A stretch of 16,798 nt of DNA from Terfezia claveryi (taxonomy: Eukaryota > Ascomycota > Pezizomycetes > Pezizales > Pezizaceae). Positions within the stretch are counted from its first letter, which is position 1. Every line of letters begins with the position of its first letter. Location of the stretch: contig WHUX01000623.1 of the NCBI GenBank assembly GCA_015179025.1, positions 1-16,798 on the forward strand. The letters run 5' to 3'. Positions 1 through 8,474 of this stretch are shown here, one piece after another. The notes under the pieces are model-generated. The model ran no database searches, was not told the origin of the DNA, and was given only the letters and a program-made list of their open reading frames with translations. The position numbers and the translations under genes are program-made.

Positions 1-1194
1 AGCAATGTCGACAACACCGTTTCGTAAGAGAGATTGGTCGATAGCTCGGACATCCTCAACATATATCTTGACCTGGGGATATCTATCATTGTCGACAACA
101 ATATCCTCGAGTTCGGCAAGCTTGTAGACGTCATACGTAGTCTCGTCGTCCCTGTTATATTTAACATCAAAGTGAAGAGCATGGACCTCCTCAACACCAC
201 CGTTCTCTCGGCAATCCAAAACCTCGCAGAAAATGCTGGTGCATGGTTGTTGATCCTCAGGCAGGACCTTCTTCCTCAACAAGGCGTTACAGAAGGTAGA
301 TTTTCCGGCGTTTAAATCACCAGTGACAAGAACCTTGGAAGAAGTATCCTCAATACGCTCACGGATAGCTTGGAGATGCTTGATGGACTGGGAAATCTTT
401 CCGTCCAGCAAGGATGCAATAGAAGACTTCTCCAACGAATGCACAAGCTCAGCAGGTGAGAGAGCACCAAGTTTCAAGTCTAGCTTGAGAACATTGAACT
501 CCTGTGCTATCTGTGGGGTGACAAGGCGGGGTTCTGGTGCCTTGGCTGGAGTCTCTAGGGTCTCGATGTCCAAGGAGGTAGCAGCTCGTCGGATAGGTGT
601 TGACCTGTCGGCATCTCTCTCAAGGTCATCGATAGAGGCAGACTGAGTTCGTTGGAGGGGAGTTGGCTTAGCCTTTGTGACCTGTGGGTAGTGAGCTGGC
701 CAGCTAGCATTTTTCTTTTTAAATTCCTGTCGCTTAATATCAGCAACCACTGTAACATCTTAGCTACTCCCCGCACAAAAAAAAAAATTTTACCTTCAAT
801 AGATCAATAATGTTGTTAATGAATCGAACCAATGCTACACGGTTCTGGTTGCTATATTCCCAGAAGATAATTAATACTCTTGGTTTCGAGATGAGGATCC
901 AATGGCAGGGCCCACTCACTAATGAAGTTGATGAACATGGCTCGACCATTGACGGCGTTCGGAATCCGCTGCAGGGGACCACTGTCAGTCATTCGTTTTG
1001 ATGCCGTTGGGCCGCAACGGTGACAACTCACAAGCTCCCACGGATCCTGGGAAGATCTGAACAGAAGCATATTGCTCTACGGACCCGTCAGAGACCGAAC
1101 CGTAGCCGGAGTCGCTCATGGCATCATCGCTAGAGAAGCCTTGAGCGATGGCACTTCTCTGGTTGTAGTCGCCGATTTGCTGAGCTGACGACAT
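1..1194 (-). CDS. FZO1: Mitofusin-like mitochondrial fusion GTPase Fzo1, N-terminal part (partial at left edge)
   Basis: Dynamin-family GTPase of the mitochondrial outer membrane that tethers and fuses mitochondria. Read on the minus strand as four exons: 1194-1032, 968-920, 851-794 and 726-1, with introns of 63, 68 and 67 nt (969-1031, 852-919, 727-793). Donors are GTGAGT, GTGAGT and GTAAAA, and acceptors CAG, TAG and CAG. The first intron has a GACTGAC branch site and the third GCTGAT. Splicing gives 332 residues in one open frame. The P-loop GDLNAGKST lies at about residues 226-234, followed by the switch region (QQPCTSIFCEVLD). The N-terminal LHYNQNRVALVR and NASWPAHYP stretches are typical of fungal Fzo1. 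Start ATG at 1194 has A at -3. The frame stays open upstream to 1476 but has no other ATG there. The rest of the GTPase domain, heptad repeats and membrane anchors lie outside the window. Exon structure is inferred; identity is secure from the P-loop region. Confidence 0.93.
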
Positions 1195-2042
1195 AGTCGT
1201 GATAGATGGCTTGAGCTGTGAGGGCCTGGTCCCTGTGCTAGAGTCCGAAAATATAGGGTTAAAGTGAAGGCCTGGGGCAAGCAGGAATTTGTTGATGTGT
1301 GAATCTCGCAAGAGAGGATGTGATACCCAGGACTTGGGGGGTGAGGTAGAATGAATCTGTTTCCCCAAAAGAGTTTTCGTGGCGATGAGAGTTGAAGCGT
1401 CGGCTGATTGGCTAGAAACACAGTCGTGCCGAAAGATACGCGCGCTATTCTCAGAACGCCCGGCGTAAACGAGCAAGAAACATTAGAACCAAGTCGAACA
1501 CACCGGTGATGTATTGGATGGATGATATGTGTGATCACGGCTCATGGCATGGAGGGCACTGAAGATTTATGCCCTGTGGGCCCCGAACCTTGCAGTGCCT
1601 GAACTTCCCCTCCCCGCTCCTGTGTGTGCTTGCTTTGCACTCGAGTACGGTACCTACATACCGTAGGTATCCTGAACAGTCTCGGGGCTGCATGTCCATA
1701 CCGTATCTACCGGCACCTTACGCTCTCAAGCCAAAAAAATTGCTTCTGCTGCCAACTATTGCCGCATGTCTCTGCAGGAGGGTTCTTGCGAACCAGACTG
1801 CCCTATCTACAGTATAGTTACCCAGAGGCTGGAGATAGCTGCCCAATTGATTGAGTGGGCGCCCCGCAGACAGAGTTGGTATGCTAATTATGAGGGTAAA
1901 CCCCACTGTCAGCCAAGTGCCGGCTGCCAAGGATGTAACATATCCGTACACATCGCGAACATCGGACATGGCATCAGCAATCACTCCCTGCTCCCCCTTT
2001 TGTTTCATAGGGAAACCTCAATTGGGGCCTCAAGTACGCAAG
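1195..2042. other. Intergenic region upstream of FZO1
   Basis: This stretch lies between the FZO1 start and the inverted-repeat element and presumably holds the FZO1 promoter. No RNA gene was recognised. Two overlapping inverted repeats lie at 1646-1669: TACGGTA/TACCGTA and TACCTAC/GTAGGTA. Codons continuing the FZO1 frame are open from 1195 to 1476 without an ATG. A small minus-strand ORF (1718-2008) is listed separately. Confidence 0.5.
1718..2008 (-). CDS. Hypothetical small ORF with one possible membrane segment
   Basis: A 96-codon minus-strand ORF with an ATG start at 2008. It ends 35 bp from the left end of the inverted-repeat element. The product is not recognised. It has a stretch of about 22 apolar residues near positions 27-49 (beginning SLAAGTWLTVGF), which could be a membrane helix. 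There are no cysteines and no known motif. No introns, homologous neighbours or regulatory signals support it, and an ORF of this size can occur by chance in about 850 bp of intergenic DNA. Treat it as a candidate only. Confidence 0.15.
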   Translation of the reverse strand: MKQKGEQGVIADAMSDVRDVYGYVTSLAAGTWLTVGFTLIISIPTLSAGRPLNQLGSYLQPLGNYTVDRAVWFARTLLQRHAAIVGSRSNFFGLRA

Positions 2043-2044
2043 TA

Positions 2045-2590
2045 CCATTCGCAACCTAGTAGTGATCAGCCACTGTCTTATGACCATCCCTGCAACCCCC
2101 CAGCAGCAACACCCCCAGCCACATCTCGTAATATATTATGACTCTGCTGATTCCGGCTATATTCACAACTATGGAAGCAAATACGCTCTACAACATGGTT
2201 ACCCTCACATCCCGCCATATTCAACTCAATACCCCCATACCACCTCCCCCAGCATGACCGTTGTCATACCCGACCCCTCCCCCCGAACCCCCCCCAATAG
2301 GGCCAGTATCATGCGGGTGAACTCATGACCACGAGAGGGCCCTTTACCTAACATCTATATTCATGATTAAACAGCTTCTAGGGCAGCAAGCAACAATATA
2401 TGCAAACAGTCAGCTATCATTACAAGCCGCTCACCGCTCCAAAAATGAGCTATTTTCAGAATTAGGTATATTTCCATGATTTATGCTATTATAACCCCCA
2501 TATACCTCAATCCGCTGCAATACTCTCTTCCCAAGCATTCTCAGCCCCCGCCGAAAGGTCTCCAATAGCTCTGGGAGCTCTAATACCCCC
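2045..2590 (+). repeat. Left inverted arm of the element
   Basis: This arm aligns base for base with the reverse complement of 3358-3900, starting CCATTCGCAACC and ending near CTAATACC. Differences include a 1-nt length change near 2240 and C-run variation near 2275-2300. Similarity stops abruptly at about 2590, where the two core edges become unrelated. Confidence 0.88.
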
Positions 2591-2863
2591 CCTTCAAGAA
2601 TCTTCACCCTCCATTAATACCCCTGCCTCTACTCCCTCTGTTGGCCTTATATTGTACGAATAGGCCCAAAACCGCGAGGAGACCTTTACCTATATCCATG
2701 GTAAATTAGTGCTGAAGGTGGAGCGTGCTAGTTTGGTTGGCACGGAGCGTGCAAAATTACAAATTGCAGGATCTCAACTCAGCACACTGAGTAAGTTCCG
2801 AGAGCTCTTATTCAATCAGCCAAATCCACCCCATCTATGCCCTCCTCAATCCCCCGAGTTCAA

Positions 2864-2919
2864 CACTCCTCTAGAGCATCCTCAGCCGCCCCACTCCTCT
2901 AGAGCATCCTCAGCCGCCC
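2864..2919 (+). repeat. Two perfect 28-bp tandem copies inside the element
   Basis: The 28-bp unit beginning CACTCCTCTAGAGCATC occurs at 2864-2891 and again, unchanged, at 2892-2919. A diverged relative is present in each arm, for example the AAGCATTCTCAGCC part near 2533-2550. The core therefore seems to contain an older duplicate of the inner arm sequence. Confidence 0.85.
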
Positions 2920-3098
2920 CGGAGAGGTTGCTAATCGCTCTGGAGCTACAATACCCCCCCATTTTGGGCTCCAGGTAGTCGCATTAGCCATGGCGGTATG
3001 CTGGCCTTTCTCGAGGCATTTTAAACCCTTTACACCCTTTATAGCTACCAGATCAGCCCAAGCATTACCGATATGTACCAGAGCAGGTGTTGAGAGCA

Positions 3099-3253
3099 CG
3101 CTAGGTTGGGCACTAGGTTGGACGCTAAGTCTGGTTACTACATTGGTAGACGCTAGGTTGGACGCTAAGTATAGCACTAGAACGGCACGAGACTAGACAA
3201 AGCGCTAGGTTAGGTGTTGAGGAATTTAGAGCAGCTAAGTCGACGCTGAGTTG
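3099..3253 (+). repeat. Cluster of degenerate CGCTAGGTTGGACGCTAAG units
   Basis: Related units occur at about 3099-3111, 3111-3130, 3151-3170, 3202-3216 and, more weakly, 3241-3256. The copies at 3111-3130 and 3151-3170 are nearly identical. They are confined to the right half of the element core. They could be binding sites for a transposase or only slippage products. No function is shown by the sequence. Confidence 0.6.
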
Positions 3254-3357
3254 GACTCGTGAGTGTGGGGTTGCTGTTGGTTGCTGTGAGGGGGTTGAAA
3301 TGGCCCCAGGGGAGGGTGACAAAACCTCCTAGATGGAACCCATGAAGCCCAAAGGGA

Positions 3358-3900
3358 AGGTATTAGAACTCTCAGAGCTATTGGAGACCTTTCGGCGGTG
3401 GCTGAGAATGCCTGGGAAGAGAGTATTGCAGCGGATTGAGGTATATGGGGGTTATAATAGCATAAATCATGGAAATATACCTAATTCTGAAAATAGCTCA
3501 TTTTTGGAGCAGTGAGCGGCTTGTAATGATAGCTAACTGTTTGCATATATTGTTGCTTGCTGCCCTAGAAGCTGTTTAATCATGAATATAGATGTTAGGT
3601 AAAGGGCCTTCTCGTGGTGATGAGTTCACCTGCATGATACTCGCCCTATTGGGGGGGGTTTGGGGGGGGGGGTCGGGTATGACAAGGGTCATGCTGGGGG
3701 AGGTGTATGGGGGTATTGAGTTGAATATGGCGGGATGTGAGGGTAACCATGTTGTAGAGCGTATTTGCTTCCATAGTGGTGAATATAGCCGGAATCAGCA
3801 GAGTCATAATATATTACGAGATGTGGCTGGGGGTGTTGCTGCCGGGGGGTTGCAGGGATGGTCATAAGACAGTGGCTGATCACTACTAGGTTGCGAATGG
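3358..3900 (-). repeat. Right inverted arm of the element
   Basis: Reverse-complement partner of 2045-2590. Both arms share the blocks around TGATCAGCCACTG, CATTACAAGCCGC and GATTTATGCTATTATAAC. At the inner edge, a plus-strand ORF starting at 3333 reads out of the core into this arm for 60 codons. It has no recognised domain. Confidence 0.88.
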
Positions 3901-3902
3901 TA

Positions 3903-4365
3903 AGTCCTTAGTAGGTGCTGTACTTGTACCGTAATAAACGGTATATGTAGAACGAAGAGCTTTCTGCAAACCAAACCTTTCGCATTTATGTACCCCTCAG
4001 CCAACGTGACGACACCCCCCCACCCCCTCCCCGCACCTGCTAAGAGCTTTCGTCCGAACGAAACTCAACTACGGGTATACTGGTACTGCTTGTACATTTG
4101 AAACCTCTCTACTGTAATTCTACAATCCCCCCCTCCGTGCTCTCTAGCCTTTCCGAAGCGGCTTGTATTCCCCTGTGTGTTCCTTTTCAGTAACCGGTCT
4201 CTGGATTGTGCTCAGCTCGTTCGTACGCCCTGTAAAGCGACCGGTGGGTTACACGATAAAGTCCCTGCCTCATACTGTATAAGATTCCTCAATTAGGTGA
4301 CAGAACTACAGTATATCCATCCTATACCGATCCTCTGACGCAATTCCATTTGCGCTGCTATCCAA
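3903..4365. promoter_or_regulatory. HEM3 upstream region with a TATA-like site
   Basis: These 463 bp separate the element from the HEM3 start codon. The best core-promoter candidate is TATAAG at about 4276, 90 bp before the ATG. Two short hairpins are visible: TACCGT/ACGGTA around AATAA near 3928-3945, and TTTCGT/ACGAAA near 4047-4063. There are C-rich runs at 4009-4030. No coding sequence was recognised. The transposon therefore sits immediately upstream of the HEM3 promoter. Any regulatory effect is speculation. Confidence 0.3.
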
Positions 4366-5491
4366 ATGTCCTCCAACAACCCTAGGATCATCAAAATCGG
4401 CTCCCGAAACTCCAAGCTCGCCCTCATCCAGACCGAGATTGTCATAGCAGAGCTAAATTCGCATTTTCCCCATCTCATTTTCGAGGTCACATCTATGGCT
4501 ACTAACGGTGACAAAATCCTGGACAAGCCACTACACAGCATTGGCGCAAAGTCCCTATGGGTCAAGGAGTTAGAGGAGCTGATGCTCGAGGGTTCAGTGG
4601 ACCTTATAGTGCATAGTTTAAAGGGTCCGTCTCTACCAGATTTGTGGGCGCTGGGACTGTCACTGACCCCGGCTCTCAGATATACCAACACAGCTCCCGG
4701 TCGGTTGCAGGATTGACACTATACTTGCTCGGGAGGATCCTCGTGATGTCGTGGTCATGAAGGCGGGAAGCACATATACTGATATATCACAATTGCCCCC
4801 GGGATCAGTCATTGGTACCTCTTCGGTTCGTCGGTCGGCTCAACTCACTCGAGCATACCCCCATCTTAAGTTCGAAGACATTCGTGGCAACATGTAAGAT
4901 GTTCTCGGTAATCTCCGAGGCATCCATACTAAATTCACCAACAGAGGAACTCGTCTCAGCAAGCTTGACGACCCAGAAAAACCCTACGCTTGCCTCATTC
5001 TCGCCGCTGCCGGCCTTCTCCGTCTCGGCCTCGACTTACGAATCACGCAATACCTCTCGCCGCCTACTCTTTTCTACGCCGTAGGCCAAGGTGCTCTTGG
5101 AGCAGAAACCCGAACTGAAGACCGGGAAATTGAGGTACTGGTTGAGAAGCTGATTCACAAGCCGACGCACCTAAAATGTATCGCGGAGAGAAGCCTAATG
5201 AGGACACTAGAAGGAGGATGCTCAGTCCCAATTGGGGTAGATACGAAGTTCGTGGGTGGTGCTGAGTCAACAGACCCAGTGACGGAACCGAAGCAGATGC
5301 AAATGGCTGCCACGGTTGTTGCTGTTGATGGCATGAAGGCATCAACGGTGGATGTTACTAGCAAGGAGGCTGTGACAAGTGTAGATGAGGCGGAGGAGTT
5401 TGGACGGGAGGTCGCAAGGCGATTGATCGAGGAGGGTGCAGGGGAGATATTGAAGGCAATTGAGCTGAACAGGGCAATTGTTGGTGCCTAA
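4366..5491 (+). CDS. HEM3: Porphobilinogen deaminase (hydroxymethylbilane synthase)
   Basis: Cytosolic heme-pathway enzyme that condenses four porphobilinogen molecules into hydroxymethylbilane. There are three exons, 4366-4624, 4680-4893 and 4945-5491, giving 339 aa, the usual fungal length. Intron 1 (55 nt) has the uncommon donor GTCCGT but a good CACTGAC branch site and CAG acceptor. Intron 2 (51 nt) is GTAAGA, TACTAAA, CAG. Family marks seen: KIGSRNSKLAL (residues 10-20), VHSLKDIPTQLP with the catalytic Asp at 87 split by intron 1, EDPRD (105-109), GTSSVRRSAQL with the substrate-binding arginines (132-142), VGQGALG (204-210), and LEGGCSVPIGV, whose Cys250 carries the dipyrromethane cofactor. 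All key residues are present, so the enzyme should be active. One variant stretch is SIGAKSLWVKELE, where most relatives have GKGLF. The ATG at 4366 has A at -3. No frame break was found. Confidence 0.95.
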
Positions 5492-5959
5492 GCTAATGGC
5501 TTTGTATGATGTGATGACAGGAGGATTTGAATAGGCGTGGGAGAGTTACCCACCCTTGCAATTATACCTTGTTTTTATTCCAATTTGTAGTTTGTTCTTA
5601 TATCTTTGTTACAGGTTTTCCATATGGGTGCCATCTTTTTCTTCATCCTAGGTATGAGGTTAGAGTAAGTTAATGTAGATTATAGATGTAGAGCACCTGC
5701 ATTGTGCCAGAGGCTGACCTTCAATACTTGTTCATATGCTTTTATTGCATTCTGCATTACTGCATACGCTGCTGCATGTACTAAGTAAGCATCTCGATGC
5801 CGATTTTTAGTTGGAACTATCGGAGACTCGGGGAACCTGTCGCGGACTCGACCGCTCCCGCGATTGCGCCCCACCTCTGCAGGGTCTGTTCCCTCCTAGA
5901 TAGCCTTCACCTTGCGGTACCGACCTCCCTCAATCCAGTCGCCCCAAATACCTTCAACC
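5492..5959. other. Intergenic spacer HEM3 to MHR1
   Basis: 468 bp containing the HEM3 3' end, which becomes T-rich near 5570-5610, and the MHR1 upstream region. An ATG at 5797 opens a frame that runs into the second MHR1 segment. Its predicted residues between 5797 and 6025 do not resemble the family, so it is not used as the start. No other feature was recognised. Confidence 0.4.
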
Positions 5960-6770
5960 ATGTCGCTGAAGTTGGCTCTTCCCAAGGGGTACCGACCCCG
6001 CCAAACCCTCTGCACAAGAGCTTAGGTAAGGCGCTGTTCATCTACAACGAAGTCTACACGAACCAAGTCATCTATTCACTACACCGGTCGATGAGGGTAA
6101 CTTATCCCCATCTTGGTCGTCGAAAGGCCATCTCATTTACTAACCTTCTCATCCACCACCAGGACACCCAGCGCAAACAACTTTCCTTCGTCGGGAAACA
6201 ATCCGTCCCGCCAGCCTTCGCAAAGACCGCTGGCGGCCCCTTGCCTGTGTGCACTTCCCCACCACACAATTCGGTCTCGACACCCTCGGCTCCTCCGGGA
6301 ATTCCGAATAATGCACGAAACGCAGTACGACAAGGAGCTCTTGAAACTCCCCAAGGTCGAGTTGAAAAAGAAATTACAAGACCAGAAAGCAAACTCTGTG
6401 GCGGATTTATCAGCTGCATTACAGATGCAATTGGAAAAGTTAGAAGCGAAGGATGCCAGAACGGGAGCGGAGGAGATTGTCATCAAGTGGCAGGATGTGA
6501 GTGATGGAGAGTTGGCAAAGACTTGGCCAGGGGAGGTGGTGCATATGAGGGGAGCGAGGCCGGAGAGGTATAGTTTTTGCGAAGGAGGATATGCCACAAG
6601 AGCTTTTGGAGGCTTTGAATAGGGATAAGGAAATGGAGATGAAGGAGCATATTGTGAAGGAGAAGGAACGGCTTGAGGAGGTGGCACGGGTGAAGGCTGT
6701 GGAGGCGCAGGAACGACTTGAGAAGCAGGAGGAGGACGCAGAGGAAAGAAGAGGAGGGGCATTGTCATGA
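5960..6770 (+). CDS. MHR1: Mitochondrial large-subunit ribosomal protein mL67 / Mhr1, reading frame interrupted by indels
   Basis: Fungus-specific mitoribosomal protein, also known in yeast as a mitochondrial recombination factor. Start ATG at 5960 (AACCATGTC) encodes MSLKLALPKGYRPR. The next segment gives IYNEVYTNQVIYSL, then an intron at 6097-6162 (66 nt; GTAACT, TTTACTAAC, CAG). Next come LSFVGKQSVPPA, LRKDRWRPLACVHFP, FGLDTLG, LLREFRIMHE, QKANSVADLSAAL and EEIVIKWQDVSDGELAKTWP. A charged, coiled-coil-like tail ends at TGA 6768-6770. These blocks match the family in order but lie in successive frames. Changes fall near 6020, 6216 and 6292 (each fits one missing base) and near 6573-6580 (one extra T or two missing bases). 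Between breaks there are no stops and the motifs are conserved, so a recent break or sequence error fits better than an old pseudogene. The break near 6020 is the least certain. Confidence 0.82.
6097..6162 (+). other. MHR1 intron, 66 nt and stop-free
   Basis: Donor GTAACT after ATGAGG, near-perfect branch site TTTACTAAC at about 6136-6144, acceptor CACCAG. The length is a multiple of three and the frame has no stop, so retention would add 22 residues without breaking the frame. Removing it restores spacing between the NQVIYSL block and the LSFVGK block. Confidence 0.75.
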
Positions 6771-8474
6771 AGAAGCGTTGAGGGAGAGAGGAGGAATTCC
6801 AAGGATCTCTCATGGATCACTCATTGTATATATATGTACACATTTTCTTTGAAAATATGTTCTGTCCTTTAACTGGGCAGGTATAGAATAGCGACAATGG
6901 CAGAGGGAAAATTAGAAGACGGCTTTGTCTGCACCGAGACCATACTTCGAATCCGATATGGCTAGAATAATCTTTATTATGGAAATTCAATAGCTCACAG
7001 AGGATTTGTTGCTGCGATAAATGCAAGGTTCGGCGATATCTCGTTCATTCAGACTGGTGAGGTGGGGTGAGCAGGTTGATTATATATATATATGAGTGGT
7101 AGCCGTTCGTCTAATCCCGACGGCCCACCTCGTCGAGTCCCCATCACCACCAAGGCTTCTCTTCCCCTTCGCAATATCGCCATCTCCAGCGGCTGCTGCT
7201 GGCACGAGACCAAAGCCTTGCAATTCCGAAGTCCATCACACGCATAAGCAGCACTCACCCCGTCCGCCCAACCCCTCCATCACATCACGCAGCCACATCA
7301 CGCAGCTTTGAATGGTCAGTAGCAACCTGATCCCCCACCCCGATCACTCAGCATCTAGGAGGCGTCCATACTTTACCCCGCGTAACGTTGTCGCTAACCT
7401 CCGGGTCGCCCATCATTCGGGAAAACAGAGTGGCTCACTCGTCCCAGCGCTCCGCGCTTGCGCGAGTTCACCTCTTTCACACAGTGCCGGAGAAGATAGC
7501 TGCAAAGGTGCGTTTCGAGAAAGCAAAGACCAGCCAATACGATGTTCACTGCGACAGCCCGATCAAGGGAGCTACCTGGCGTCCCAGCTAGCAATTCGGT
7601 CCCCAGGGTTCTATCGCAGCTTCCCCAATGGCCAGCACAATCACAAACCCCCTCTCCCCCTCCTCTCCCCTCCCCCCTACCGCCTTCAGCTTCCCCGCTG
7701 CAGTGCCGTGAAGGACCATGACGGTGCCTTGCGGCAACCAAGAAGTGCCTGTCCTAACCCCCAGCCTTATCTATTATCTAGTTCCTGAAGAGTCACTCGT
7801 GGAATGTAGAGGTTGCCGTTGATTCGTAGGTTCCCCTCCTCCTAAATTTTCCCAAACTCCATATTCTATTCACTTGTCTTGTTGAGCATTCTGGACGTCT
7901 GGCCCCGCGTGCTTTGCACTTTCACAGAAGGTGTAACCAACGGCGTCGCTTGCATGAGGTACTGCCCTTACTGCCTTCGAAGGTTTGTATTCCTCGCTCC
8001 GTGATAGCTGTTCGCCTAGTTGGACAGCACTGCGAACTCGTTCGCCTGGAGGCAGCCAACCACGACAAGTTACAGGATATAAACACAACAATTCTCTGAT
8101 CTACTGGCAACCCCCCAATATTAACCAACACAATCACATCTACATAATTCGGCTTCTGCACCATTGGAGATAATAATAGCGTTGCACACTGCACAGCCGG
8201 CAGGAATTGTTAGGCCACATAACTTCATAGTCTATAACGTTCGTCTGCAGCTCCTGGCCACGATATACCGATATACTGGAGACTGGTGCACCCGAGAAGT
8301 ATTACAACACACAACCGAACTTCAAACGAGCTCGGACCTGGACTCGCAGCCGACTACTATTGCCCGAAACCAGCTGGCCTATATTTCCTTTCTTGTCTCC
8401 ACATATTTTTCCTTTTTTTCCTTGCAACTTCACAAATCGTTAGCGACAGATCGAGGGGCGTTGTCACTGACACC
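6771..8474. other. Gene-poor region between MHR1 and DCN1, nothing recognised with confidence
   Basis: About 1.7 kb. It contains a (TA)n tract at 7081-7092, pyrimidine-rich blocks (7640-7690) and the presumed DCN1 promoter and 5' leader (8200-8474). Several 60-160-codon frames exist, such as 7312-7788. One, 7388-7591, starts at TTG and encodes protein-like residues (SALARVHLFHTVPEKI) up to a possible GTGCGT donor near 7507. A branch-like GCTAAC lies at 7393. No family was recognised in any frame. Because neighbouring genes are broken by indels, a small frame-disrupted gene around 7090-7800 cannot be excluded. No tRNA B-box pattern was found. Confidence 0.4.

Larger units (their letters stand above)
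2043..3902. mobile_element. TIR-bounded, probably non-autonomous DNA element with long inverted arms and TA flanks
   Basis: Two arms of about 545 bp are inverted copies of each other. The outermost shared sequence is CCATTCGCAACCTAG at 2045, with its reverse complement ending at 3900, and TA lies directly outside both ends (2043-2044, 3901-3902). That matches a TA target-site duplication of the Tc1/mariner or pogo kind. The core of about 767 bp (2591-3357) has short direct repeats but no transposase-like ORF. This suggests a non-autonomous or foldback-type element mobilised in trans. The arms differ at roughly 13-16 positions by eye, a mixture of transitions, transversions and one small indel, so insertion or arm homogenisation is fairly recent. 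An alternative is two independent copies of a solo repeat in opposite orientation. The symmetric TA flanks make one element more likely. Confidence 0.72.

Noticed and set aside
2062..3883. Matching small ORFs in the two inverted arms (2062-2328 plus, 3689-3883 minus) as a transposon protein
   Set aside because: They start at GTG or at alternative codons, have no recognised domain and diverge after a 1-nt indel. Their similarity simply follows from the arms being copies.
2045..3900. Repeat-induced point mutation (RIP) in the element
   Set aside because: Differences between arms include A/C, C/G and indel changes as well as C/T, and are few. There is no strong one-sided C-to-T pattern by eye.
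5797..5959. Upstream ATG at 5797 as the MHR1 start
   Set aside because: The frame is open into the second MHR1 segment, but residues from 5797 to about 6025 do not resemble the family. The ATG at 5960 has a better context and encodes LPKGYRPR, a plausible mL67 N-terminus.
6940..6970. Possible tRNA B-box (CTTCGAATCC)
   Set aside because: No matching A-box, acceptor stem or cloverleaf could be built around it. No other B-box-like site gave a tRNA either.
7388..7591. Small ORF with protein-like residues (HLFHTVPEKI) as a gene
   Set aside because: It has no ATG start, no recognised family and unclear splice partners. It is kept as a note in the region entry rather than a gene call.
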